From NCBI RefSeq assembly GCF_000526915.1, contig NZ_JAGZ01000002.1:186001-250000 (forward strand): a stretch of 64,000 bases of DNA. Direction: 5' to 3'. The position numbers and the translations under genes were made by a program. Below are positions 1-8,008 of the stretch, piece by piece (the first letter of the stretch is position 1; each line of letters starts with the position of its first letter). A model generated the notes under the pieces. The model was not told where the DNA came from. It worked only from the letters and a program-made list of their open reading frames with translations, and made no database searches. The DNA is from Mycobacterium genavense ATCC 51234. GTDB lineage: Bacteria; Actinomycetota; Actinomycetes; Mycobacteriales; Mycobacteriaceae.

Positions 1-1
1 G

Positions 2-189
<188 letters not shown>

Positions 190-190
<1 letters not shown>

Positions 191-1304
191 TGCTCGGACC
201 GCTCGACGAGTACCCGGTACACCAGATTCCCCAGCCGGTCGCCTGGCCCGGTTCCTCGGACCGCAACTTCTACGACCGGTCCTACTTCAACGCCTACGAC
301 CGCACCGGAAACATCTTCGTCATCAGCGGCATCGGCTACTACCCCAACCTCGGCGTCAAGGATGCCTTCGTGCTCGTCCGGCGCGGAGACTCGCAGACCG
401 CGGTGCACGTTTCTGACGCGATCGATCAAGACCGGCTCAACCAGCACGTCAACGGCTACCGCGTCGAGGTGATCGAACCGCTACACAAGCTGCGCATCGT
501 CCTCGACGAAACCGAAGGCATCGCAGCCGATCTCACCTGGAAGGATTTGTTCGACGTCGTCCAGGAACAGCCGCACATCCTGCGGTCGGGCAACCGGGTC
601 ACGCCGGACGCCCAGCGGTTCGCGCAACTGGGCACCTGGAGCGGACACCTCGTGATCGACGGCGAGGAGATCACGGTCGACCCCAACACCTGGCTGGGCA
701 GCCGCGATCGGTCCTGGGGCATCCGACCGATCGGTGAGGCCGAACCGGCCGGACGGCCTGCCGATCCGCCGTTCGAGGGATGTGGTGGCTCTACGTGCCA
801 ATGGCTTTCGACGACTTCGCCATCGTGCTGATCATTCAGGAGGAGCCCAACGGGTTCCGCTCGCTCAACGACTGCACCCGGATCTGGCGCGACGGTCGCG
901 TCGAGCAGCTGGGCTGGCCGCGGGTCAAGATCCACTACACGTCGGGCACCCGCATTCCGACCGGCGCCACGATCGACGCGACCACCCCGGACGGCTCCCC
1001 CGTGCGCTTCGACGTGGAGTCCAAGCTGCCGGTACCGATTCACGTCGGCGGCGGCTACGGCGGCGATTCGGACTGGATACACGGCATGTGGAAGGGCGAA
1101 AAGTTCGCCGAACGTTTGACGTACGACATGACCGACCCGGCGATCATCGGGCGCGCCGGCTTCGGTGTGATCGACCACGTCGGTCGCGCGGTCTGCATCG
1201 AGGGCGACAAGCCTCCGGTCGAGGGCTGGGGCCTCTACGAGCACGGCGCGCTGGGCCGTCACGACTCGTCCGGATTCGCCGACTGGTTAACGGTTGCGCC
1301 GTAA
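190..1304 (+). pseudogene. DUF7064/DUF7065-like hypothetical protein, frameshifted
   Basis: The ATG at 190 overlaps the stop of the upstream phosphotransferase gene. The first frame reads MLGPLDEYPVHQIPQPVA and runs to PADPPFEG; the second frame picks up at about 780 with MWWLYVPMAFDDFA and continues to the stop at 1302-1304. A single missing base in the GAGGGATGTGG stretch near 780 splits what is otherwise one protein of about 370 residues. The family is a mycobacterial hypothetical that neighbours phosphotransferase genes; its function is unknown to me. The 3' end overlaps the convergent GntR gene by 46 bases. The domain names are from memory; the frameshift itself is seen directly. Confidence 0.7.
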
Positions 1305-1978
1305 CCCTTTTCGCGTCGTACGGCGACGGGAGTCGGGCTGCCGTGACAGTAGGACAGCACGTGCTCGCGGACCAGCGCCTCGACGTTCGGATCGCGTGTC
1401 GCGAAAGCTTCCACGATCGCGGTGTGGTCGTCGGCGTTGGCATGTAATTCGGTGCGCAGCAAGCGGATCGACAGATTCGTCCACACCTCGATGCCGAGCG
1501 ATTCCCAGACCGCCAGCAGAACCCGGTTGCCCGCGGCGGCCACGATCTCACGGTGAAAGGCGACACCGGCCCAAACCTGCATGCCGATGTCGCCCAGCTC
1601 CGCTGCCTCGCGAAGCTCGTCGGCATGCCGCTGCAATGCGGTCACGTCGCCGGCGAGTTTGTCGACCGCGACCGAGGCGGCGAAACCTTCCAGCGCCGCT
1701 CGCACCGGATACATCTCCAACAGATCATCCGGGCCGATGTCGCGGACCCGAGCGCCCTTGTTCGGCACCGAGCTGACAAGGCGCAGCGCCTCCAGATCCC
1801 GCAGGGCCTCCCGCACGGGCGCCTGGCTGACGTCCAGCTCGGCGGCGACCTGCCGTTCGACGATCCGGTCGCCGGGCTGCCAACGACCGCTGATCAGGCC
1901 GTCGAGCAGCACACCCAAGATCTGTTCGCGAAGTGGCTGACCACGAACTTCGGCGCGAGCGCCGGGAGTGTTGGACAC
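1259..1978 (-). CDS. GntR-family regulator, FadR/FCD subfamily
   Basis: 239 residues from a GTG start. The N-terminal winged helix (about residues 12-75) has the family's LREQILGVLLDGLISGRWQPGDRI and VSQAPVREALRDLE helices; the C-terminal half is an all-helical FCD ligand domain with AFHREIVAAAGN. FCD regulators bind small carboxylates and usually repress their own operon. It lies 17 bases downstream of the arginine-deiminase-like gene on the same strand, so the two probably form one transcript. The perfect palindrome at 3178-3194, upstream of that operon, is the obvious operator candidate. The frame is intact. Confidence 0.88.
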   Translation of the reverse strand: MSNTPGARAEVRGQPLREQILGVLLDGLISGRWQPGDRIVERQVAAELDVSQAPVREALRDLEALRLVSSVPNKGARVRDIGPDDLLEMYPVRAALEGFAASVAVDKLAGDVTALQRHADELREAAELGDIGMQVWAGVAFHREIVAAAGNRVLLAVWESLGIEVWTNLSIRLLRTELHANADDHTAIVEAFATRDPNVEALVREHVLSYCHGSPTPVAVRREKGYGATVNQSANPDES

Positions 1979-1995
1979 CGTTTAACTCTAGGGCT

Positions 1996-3135
1996 CTACC
2001 GCCAAACCCGGTTCCGAACGTCCTGAAGAGTCGGGCCCGGCTCCCGGTTGATCTGCATTACGCGGCATTTGATGCCTCCGCATACCTTGCGAATCTCGGT
2101 GCCGGTTACCTCGATGACCTCCACGCCGGCAGCGCGGATCTTCGCGTTCGTCACGTGGCAGTCCGCGTGTGCGATCACCTTTCCGAGTTCCAGCAACAAC
2201 ACGTTGCAGGGCGCGAGAAAGTCGCGCTGTTCCCGCGCGTCGGCCTCGATCAGCTCGAAGTTGTTGTCGTGCAACCAGGTACGTGCTTCCCAGTCAAGTG
2301 CCGCCGGCGAGACCACCAATTTTCCGACGTCGATCGCGTTGATGTTGATGTCCGGGTGAGCGCAGGCGCCGGTGGCTTGGTTGAAGAAGTTCTCCACCGC
2401 GGGCCGCAGTTGAAGATTGTGGAACTCGTCGGTGCCGCTGGCCTTGGAGATGGCATTGACGAATTGGTCGGTTCCGCGCTGATCGTATGAGGCCGACAGG
2501 CAGGTGACCAACACCTCCTCGGCGATCATGTTGCACGCCCTCGGCTCCATGGCACCTTCGGTGATCGCGACAAGCGGCGGGATGTTCAGTGTGTTCCATG
2601 CCCATTTGGCGAGGTACTCGCTGACCCCGACCATGCCGGGCAGGAATCCGAAACGCGAGATCACCGAGCCCCCGCGCCAGATCGAGCCCCACGACAGGAA
2701 CACATGCCCCATCAGCGGCCCGTACGGATTGGACGGCTCTTCCGGGTAGTCGATCCAGTGCACGGTGATGCCGTTGTTCTCGAATGCCGTTGACAGTTCT
2801 TCGGTTTCGCGCTGAAATGCCGTCAGGTCGACCGGATTACGATCCGGCACGCCCATGAGCCCTTGGAAAAACGCGGGATTCTCCTTGTACTGGGAGCTCT
2901 GGTCGTGCAGCGTGTGCTTGGTCGGGATGTGCAGGGCAACCTCGGTGAGCCGACCGATTCCGTTGAAACCGAACGAACGCCCGGCCACGGCCTCGGCCTG
3001 GTACGTGCGGTAGTCCGCCTCGTGCGTGGCGCGCACGAACTCGTAGGTGCTGATCCCTTCCCGATACTGCGGGATATCCGTCAGCCGCCAATCGTCGTAG
3101 GCGCGGGTGGACTGGGGCGTAACAGTTGCTGTCAT
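1996..3135 (-). CDS. Arginine deiminase / amidinotransferase superfamily protein
   Basis: 379 residues from the ATG at 3135, chosen because GAGGA precedes it; an in-frame ATG at 3195 lies inside the operator palindrome and has no ribosome site. The fold family (arginine deiminase, DDAH, amidinotransferase) uses a C-terminal Cys nucleophile and a His; here a KVCGGIKCR motif near the C-terminus supplies the Cys, and GACAHPDIN may hold the His. The likely substrate is a guanidino compound, but I cannot name it. It is the first gene of a two-gene operon with the GntR regulator, suggesting substrate-induced breakdown of an amidino nitrogen source. Intact. Confidence 0.7.
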   Translation of the reverse strand: MTATVTPQSTRAYDDWRLTDIPQYREGISTYEFVRATHEADYRTYQAEAVAGRSFGFNGIGRLTEVALHIPTKHTLHDQSSQYKENPAFFQGLMGVPDRNPVDLTAFQRETEELSTAFENNGITVHWIDYPEEPSNPYGPLMGHVFLSWGSIWRGGSVISRFGFLPGMVGVSEYLAKWAWNTLNIPPLVAITEGAMEPRACNMIAEEVLVTCLSASYDQRGTDQFVNAISKASGTDEFHNLQLRPAVENFFNQATGACAHPDININAIDVGKLVVSPAALDWEARTWLHDNNFELIEADAREQRDFLAPCNVLLLELGKVIAHADCHVTNAKIRAAGVEVIEVTGTEIRKVCGGIKCRVMQINREPGPTLQDVRNRVWR

Positions 3136-3177
3136 CGGTTCCTCGGCTCGAGTGGGACGGACCTTTCCCGGTGACTT

Positions 3178-3194
3178 TGATCGATGATCGATCA
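3178..3194. promoter_or_regulatory. Perfect palindrome, likely GntR operator
   Basis: TGATCGAT-G-ATCGATCA, 8-base arms around one central base, 43 bases upstream of the deiminase-like ATG at 3135. A weaker outer symmetry (TTTGA ... TCAAA) surrounds it. FadR-type regulators bind short palindromes of this size, and the GntR gene is the second gene of this operon, so autoregulation is the simplest reading. The site is seen directly; the partner is inferred. Confidence 0.6.
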
Positions 3195-3226
3195 TTTGTC
3201 AAAGCAGACGTCGACGATGCGGAGGT

Positions 3227-3646
3227 TCAGCGGCGGTAAGCCGCGCCCGGATGGTCAGCCGGCAATAGCGGTCCGGCCCCGCCCAGCCGTTCACGCAGGG
3301 TGCCGCGTGCCACGTGCTCCGGCAGCCGGCCGCGTCGACGCAGCTCGGGCACGACCAGTTTCGCGAAGTCGACGAAGGTGCCCGGCGTCGTCACGTAGGC
3401 GATGTTGAAACCGTCCACATCGGCCTCCTCGACCCAGCGCTCGAGTTCGTCGGCGACCTCGGTGGGTGAGCCCACCAGCACCGGGCCGCGACCGCCGATA
3501 CCGATCTCTTCGGCCAATTCCCTTGCCGTCCAGGTTCTCTCGTCGGTGGTGAACGAGGCCAGCGCCGAGCGGTTGGCGTCGGTCTCGCTGTAGCGCAACG
3601 GATCGTTGTCGCCAAGCTCGGCCAGGTCCACCCCGGTCCAGCCGCC
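3227..3646 (-). pseudogene. NtaA/SnaA-type flavin monooxygenase, 3' fragment
   Basis: About 140 residues remain, from GGWTGVDLAELGDNDPL to the stop. This is the C-terminal third of a luciferase-like, FMN-dependent monooxygenase of the nitrilotriacetate/DszA group: it keeps a VLVGSPTEVADELERWVEE segment and the DGFNIAYVTTPGTFVDF segment typical of that end. The N-terminal two thirds, with the FMN-binding barrel, are gone. The fragment is fused in frame to the preceding cytochrome b-type sequence at about 3646, so a deletion joined the two genes. Confidence 0.75.
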
Positions 3647-4233
3647 TTGGCGTCCACCGAGAAGCCTTACAAACCAAGGGAATCTGGCCTCGATCGCCGG
3701 CGACTGCGCCGCCCCGGTGAGGATCTGGAACGGGGCGAGCAGGAAAACGACAGCCGCGTAGGTGAGCTTCTGCATGGCGTCCAACGGTTCGCCGGGCAGC
3801 AGCGGGGGCAGGTTAAACGTCGCGTAGGTGACGATGTCATTCCAGGCTCGGTGAAGATCGACCACGAGTAGGGCCAATACCGGTGTCATTGGCCCGTGGC
3901 GAACAGCAGGATGTAGTAGGACAGTCCGACCGCAATCCAACCGATCACCGAGACGAAGTGCCAGTGGCGTCCCATGCCGAGTTTCTTGTGCCCGGGCAGG
4001 GCGACCAGCGCACTGTAGTCCTCTTCCTCGTCGAGGGTGTCGTAGAGCTTGTCGTTCGGCATCTTCTTCGGGGTGAACCGTGCCCATTCGGTCCCGGGCC
4101 TGCTATCGTCGTGCCAATACAACTTGGGATGGGTGGACAGGATTTCGATGCCGCTGCGCAGCAACAGCGTCAGGAATAGCACATTGAGCCAATGGTCGAC
4201 GCGAAGCCAGGCCGGGTAGTCGAGCGTCGTCAT
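3647..4233 (-). pseudogene. Cytochrome b/b6-type membrane subunit, truncated and broken
   Basis: Starts at ATG 4233 with MTTLDYPAWLRVDHWLN, a heme-b transmembrane subunit of the kind paired with sulfite-oxidase-like molybdopterin enzymes. A hydrophobic helix follows, then GMGRHWHFVSVIGWIAVGLSYYILLF with candidate heme histidines. An in-frame TGA at 3886-3888 replaces a likely Trp (GQ-W-HRYWPYSW), and one base is missing near 3848 before AWNDIVTYATF. The sequence ends at PWFVRLLGGRQ, where the normal protein would continue with further helices, and is fused to the monooxygenase tail. Any downstream molybdopterin partner is absent, probably lost in the same deletion. Confidence 0.75.
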
Positions 4234-4244
4234 GTCGCGACCGA

Positions 4245-4712
4245 TCAATCCGTCCAGTGCTGCCGTTGCGGATAGGCGACATTGATCCCCAGCAGCACGG
4301 TCGCGTGCAGCGCGACGAAGGCACCGGCGAAGGCCAGTGCGAAGGTGGCCGGCGCGAAGTCCCACCGGCCGGTGATCGCCGTCATGCCGGTCAGCCTCGC
4401 CATCCGGGTGCCGACGTCGGCGCCGAGCACGGCAAGACACAGCAAGCTGCCGAAACGCCAACCCGAGTGGGCCACCAGGGAATTGCGTCCGAAGTAGAGG
4501 ACGCCGGCGAGCAACACACAGCCGACTGCCACCACCGTGGCGTAGATCGTGAAGTAGCCGGGCGGCGCCGGCTGGCTGAGCGCAGCGTAAAGGTGCGTCG
4601 CGGCATTACCCGACAGCAGCAAAACACCCAAGCCCGTCACCGTCCTGGGCAGATCGAACGCGACGTACCCACCGAGTCTGAGCGTTCGAGATAGCCGGCT
4701 GCGAAGGCTCAC
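4245..4712 (-). CDS. Four-helix membrane protein, unknown function
   Basis: 155 residues with four hydrophobic segments: about 24-45, 55-75, 85-100 and 120-142. It ends 11 bases before the ATG of the cytochrome b-type pseudogene on the same strand, so it was probably a membrane partner of that redox unit. I recognise no catalytic motif. The frame is intact, but its partners are not, so it is likely functionless now. Confidence 0.65.
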   Translation of the reverse strand: MSLRSRLSRTLRLGGYVAFDLPRTVTGLGVLLLSGNAATHLYAALSQPAPPGYFTIYATVVAVGCVLLAGVLYFGRNSLVAHSGWRFGSLLCLAVLGADVGTRMARLTGMTAITGRWDFAPATFALAFAGAFVALHATVLLGINVAYPQRQHWTD

Positions 4713-4740
4713 CGCCGCGGCGTACCCGTGAGCGGCCGGC

Positions 4741-5967
4741 TCAAACGAATGCCGACCGCGCGGGTTCGATCAGCGCCCCGGATTGCACCAAAGCCTCGAT
4801 CTCGTCTGCGGTCAGCCCGATCTCTTTTAGGATTTCTTCGTTGTGCTCGCCCTGGCGGGCGGGCAGTTGGCTGCTCAGGGTGTCGTCGTGGCCGCTGAAG
4901 TGCCAGGGCGGTGCGGGGATGGTGATGCTGCCGCCGTGCCGGTCGGACACTTCGCGGGTGACGCCCCAGCCCTTGGCCCAGTCGGTTTCGCTGAACTCGA
5001 CCATGTCACGCAGTTGACCGGTGGCGATCTTGGCCTCGTCGAACTGCGCGTCCAGCGAGTCCATGGAATCGAAGGTATAGATCCAGGTCTGCACGATCTC
5101 GTGCAGTGCTGCCAGGTTCTGGCGGCGTAGCTCCGGCGTACGGAACCGCGGGTCGTCACCGAGATCGGCGCGCCGCATCGCGTGCAGGTAGAACGGGAAA
5201 CTCATGCTCCCCACCAGGCTCATCGGCGAAACGAACTGGTGGCCTTCGGGACTGGTGAAGAACACGCAGTCGGTGGCACCCAGGATCGGTGTTTCCTCAC
5301 CGAGGTCGACGTCCGAAAGGTCATAGTGCACACGCTCGTTGAGCGACGTCAGGACCGCCGCCATCGCAACGTCGACGTAGCGTCCCTCGCCGGTGATTCG
5401 CCGATGCTGCAAGGCCGCCAAGACCGCGATGGCGGCATGCAGGCCCGCATAGATGTCGCCGTGTGACAACGAGTCCGACCGGCGATCGACACCGTCAACC
5501 CCGAACTGGCGCAACGTGTTCTGGGTGAACCCGACCTCGGCCTGCACGGTGGGCGCGTACGCCATGCGTGTTCGCCACGGCCCCGTCTGTCCGTAGCCGC
5601 TAATCGAGGCGTAGACGACGGCGGGGTTGCGCGCCGCCACCGACTGATAGTCCAGGCCCAATGACGCCAGCGCGCCCGGGCGGAAGTTCTCGACGATGAT
5701 GTCGGCGGTATCGCACAACCGCAGCACCGCGTCGCGCGCGTCGGGCACGTTGAGGTCGATGCTCAAGTTGCGCTTGCCCGCGTTCTGTTGCGCGTAGTAG
5801 CCGCTGATCTCGTCCTGGCGCGGAAACGCCAGGCGGCTGATGTCGCCGTGGGGTGGTTCGATTTTGATCACCTCGGCGCCCAAGTCGAGTAGATGCTTGG
5901 TGCAGTGCGGACCGGCCAACACCCGGGTAAAGTCGATCACCCGGACACCGTCGAGCGGGAGCGTCAT
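4741..5967 (-). CDS. CaiB/BaiF family III CoA-transferase
   Basis: 408 residues from ATG 5967. It opens with the family signature VIDFTRVLAGPHCTKHLLDLGAEVIKIEPP and carries IVENFRPGALASLGLDY, YASISGYGQTGPW and SLSHGDIYAG, whose Asp is the expected acyl-carrying residue. Such enzymes move CoA between carboxylic acids in the cytosol. It lies two bases after the broken enoyl-CoA hydratase, implying one beta-oxidation-like operon controlled from 6797-6896. Intact, though its operon partner is dead. The substrate cannot be named from sequence. Confidence 0.88.
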   Translation of the reverse strand: MTLPLDGVRVIDFTRVLAGPHCTKHLLDLGAEVIKIEPPHGDISRLAFPRQDEISGYYAQQNAGKRNLSIDLNVPDARDAVLRLCDTADIIVENFRPGALASLGLDYQSVAARNPAVVYASISGYGQTGPWRTRMAYAPTVQAEVGFTQNTLRQFGVDGVDRRSDSLSHGDIYAGLHAAIAVLAALQHRRITGEGRYVDVAMAAVLTSLNERVHYDLSDVDLGEETPILGATDCVFFTSPEGHQFVSPMSLVGSMSFPFYLHAMRRADLGDDPRFRTPELRRQNLAALHEIVQTWIYTFDSMDSLDAQFDEAKIATGQLRDMVEFSETDWAKGWGVTREVSDRHGGSITIPAPPWHFSGHDDTLSSQLPARQGEHNEEILKEIGLTADEIEALVQSGALIEPARSAFV

Positions 5968-5969
5968 GG

Positions 5970-6796
5970 TCACCGCCCCCCGAACCGCGCGGCGCCGGGA
6001 CCTTCGGCGGCCAGCGAGGCCAGCCCGATCCTCAGGTCCTCGGATCTCCAGATGTCCTTCTGCAACTCTTACATCGCCTCGTCGATCTCCGATACGCCGT
6101 GCGAGATAGCGTGCGAGACAATGGCTTTGGTGGACGCATGGGCGACGGTCGGCCCGTTGGCCAGCTCCTGGGCCAGCGCGGTGGTCACCGCTGCGAGTTG
6201 TTCGTCGGCGACCACGCGGTTGATGATGTTCCACCGTTCCAGCGTGCGGGCGTCATAGCGACGGCCCAGCAGCGCCATCTCCTTGGCCCGCGCCGCGCCG
6301 GCACGCTGGGTGATCCGCTGAATACCCCCCATCAACGGGTTCAACCCGAGCGATGCCTCGATGTTGCCGATCCTGGCCGACTCGCTGGCCACGATCAGAT
6401 CACAGGCCATCGCCAACTCCAGACCGCCGCCCAGGCAAACACCGTGCACGGCGGCGACGATCGGTATCGGGAGCGCGTCGAACGCGCGCAGCAGTTCGAG
6501 AACAGGAAGATCCGGGGTCTCGCCACGCTCGGCGCTGTCGAACAAGGTGACGTCGGCGCCGGCGCAGAAATTGCACAGGCTGCTGCGCAGCAGCATCGCG
6601 CGGGCTCGTTGCTCGGTCGCCCAGCGGATCCCGTCGAGCAGCGCGTCGAACAGTGCGGTCCCAAGAAGTTGTGCGGGGCGTGCTGCATGGTGAGCACCGC
6701 GACGTCGCCATCCATCTCGCGCGCCACCGGTGACGAGTCCCGGTTCGGCGCATGCACCGGCGGTATCGCGCCGGCCGGCTGATCCAGCTCAGTCAT
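5970..6796 (-). pseudogene. Enoyl-CoA hydratase/isomerase, broken twice
   Basis: Starts MTELDQPAGAIPPVHAPN at ATG 6796, preceded by GGGAGAA. A base is missing near 6660 (NFLG then TALFDALLDGIRWA in the next frame). The crotonase core then reads AAVHGVCLGGGLELAMACDLIVAS and IGNIEASLGLNPLMGGIQR. At 6069-6071 a TAA stop interrupts the frame, and the expected C-terminus ELQKDIWRSEDLRIGLASLA continues in the same frame to a TGA at 5970-5972. The enzyme would hydrate 2-enoyl-CoA. Both lesions are inside conserved sequence, so this is a dead gene. Confidence 0.85.
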
Positions 6797-6826
6797 GAAC
6801 TTCTCCCATCTTTCTATGTCGGTCGT

Positions 6827-6882
6827 CTTACTTAATATAAACACCACAGTAAGGCTGATTATCGGATATAGTCAAGAACTAT
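6827..6882. promoter_or_regulatory. Divergent control region with two inverted repeats
   Basis: The gap between the enoyl-CoA hydratase pseudogene and the TetR gene is AT-rich. It holds CTTACT (6827-6832) facing AGTAAG (6848-6853) and ATAGT (6868-6872) facing ACTAT (6878-6882). TATAGT at 6867-6872 makes a good -10 box for the TetR gene, placing the transcript start very near the first ATGs (6885, 6888), so the message may be leaderless. TetR regulators usually bind such repeats and repress the divergent gene. Confidence 0.45.
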
Positions 6883-6896
6883 GTATGATGGACGAC

Positions 6897-7487
6897 ATGC
6901 CAAAAAGGAGTGACAGCAAGGACCGGATGATCGCGGCGGCCCGACGGCTGTTCCGCGAGCACGGCTACTTCGGCACCGCACTGTCCGACGTCGTCGCGGA
7001 GAGCTCGGCGCCGCGCGGATCGCTGTACTTTCACTTCCCGGGCGGCAAGGAAGAACTCGCCACCGAGGTGGCCCTCGTGCATTCCGCCGACACCATCGCC
7101 CACATCAACCGGGCCGCGGGCACCACGGGCACGGCGGCCGAGCTGCTCGCCGCGTTCATCGGCCGCCTCCGCGACGAACTCATGGCCAGCGACTACCGCG
7201 AGGGCTGCGCCGTCGCACCCATCGTCATCGAATCCACCCCGGCCTCGGTCCAGCTTTCCGACACGGCCCGGCGCGGCTTCGGCGACCTGATCGCCACGCT
7301 GGCGGCTCGTCTGGCCGAGAAGGGCATACCCCAAGACGGTGCCAGGCAACTCGCCGTGAACGCCGTCACCGCCATGGAAGGGGCTCTGATACTCGGCCGG
7401 GTGCTGCGCAGCCCCGAGCCGTTCGACGCCGCCATCGCCGCCCTCACCGCGAGCGCCGAGGTGGCAGCGGGGTCACCGGCCCGATGA
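6897..7487 (+). CDS. TetR/AcrR-family repressor, YxaF/LmrA-like
   Basis: About 196 residues from MPKRSDSKDRM. The DNA-binding domain reads RLFREHGYFGTALSDVVAES and GSLYFHFPGGKEELA. The ligand domain has YREGCAVAPIVIEST, typical of the YxaF/LmrA branch. ATGs at 6885 and 6888 are in frame and possible if the message is leaderless. It faces the hydratase/CoA-transferase operon and overlaps the following lipocalin-like gene by ATGA, so it likely controls both. Intact. Confidence 0.85.
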   Translation: MPKRSDSKDRMIAAARRLFREHGYFGTALSDVVAESSAPRGSLYFHFPGGKEELATEVALVHSADTIAHINRAAGTTGTAAELLAAFIGRLRDELMASDYREGCAVAPIVIESTPASVQLSDTARRGFGDLIATLAARLAEKGIPQDGARQLAVNAVTAMEGALILGRVLRSPEPFDAAIAALTASAEVAAGSPAR

Positions 7488-7939
7488 CGACAACGACAGC
7501 AGAAGAGTTGCGCACCAAGCTGATTGGCGCCTGGACCCTGGAGTCGTACGAAAGCTGCGCGCTGGACGGGTCCGACATGACCTACCCACTGGGCGTCGAT
7601 GCCCGCGGCGTCATCATGTACATTCCGGACGGCTACATGTCAGCCCAGCTGATGCGCGCCGACCGAACGCCGTTCGACCGCGACGATCCGCATCACGCGC
7701 CTGACGACGAGCTGGCCGCCGCGGCCGGGGGATACATGAGCTATGCCGGCCCGTTCTCCGTCGTCGACGACGGCCTGATCGCCCATCATGTCGAAGTCAG
7801 CTTGCTGCCCAACTGGATCGGGGGGATCCAATACCGCAAGGCCCACTTGCGGGACCGCTACCTGAAACTCGGCCCGCCCGAACCGATTGTGCTCAACGGT
7901 GTGCCGCGCTACGCCAGGCTGGTGTGGCGGCGCAGCTGA
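7484..7939 (+). CDS. Lipocalin-like domain protein
   Basis: 151 residues. The ATG overlaps the TetR stop (ATGA), so the genes are coupled. The pattern LIGAWTLESYE ... GVIMYIPDGYMSAQLM ... GGYMSYAGPF ... VEVSLLPNWIGGIQYRKAHL matches the small lipocalin-like family (PF13924 type) seen next to TetR regulators. A beta-barrel that binds a small hydrophobic molecule is expected; no signal peptide is visible, so it acts in the cytosol. Intact. Confidence 0.8.
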   Translation: MTTTTAEELRTKLIGAWTLESYESCALDGSDMTYPLGVDARGVIMYIPDGYMSAQLMRADRTPFDRDDPHHAPDDELAAAAGGYMSYAGPFSVVDDGLIAHHVEVSLLPNWIGGIQYRKAHLRDRYLKLGPPEPIVLNGVPRYARLVWRRS

Positions 7940-8008
7940 CGGCAAACTACCAATGGCCTAGGTCCCGGTACTAAAGTCTGGGCAGGATCCCAGACCAAGG
8001 AGGCCCAG

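Noticed and set aside
3227..4087. A genuine bifunctional cytochrome-monooxygenase protein
   Set aside because: The N-terminal half is itself broken by a stop and a frameshift, and both halves are truncated at the join; a deletion explains it better.
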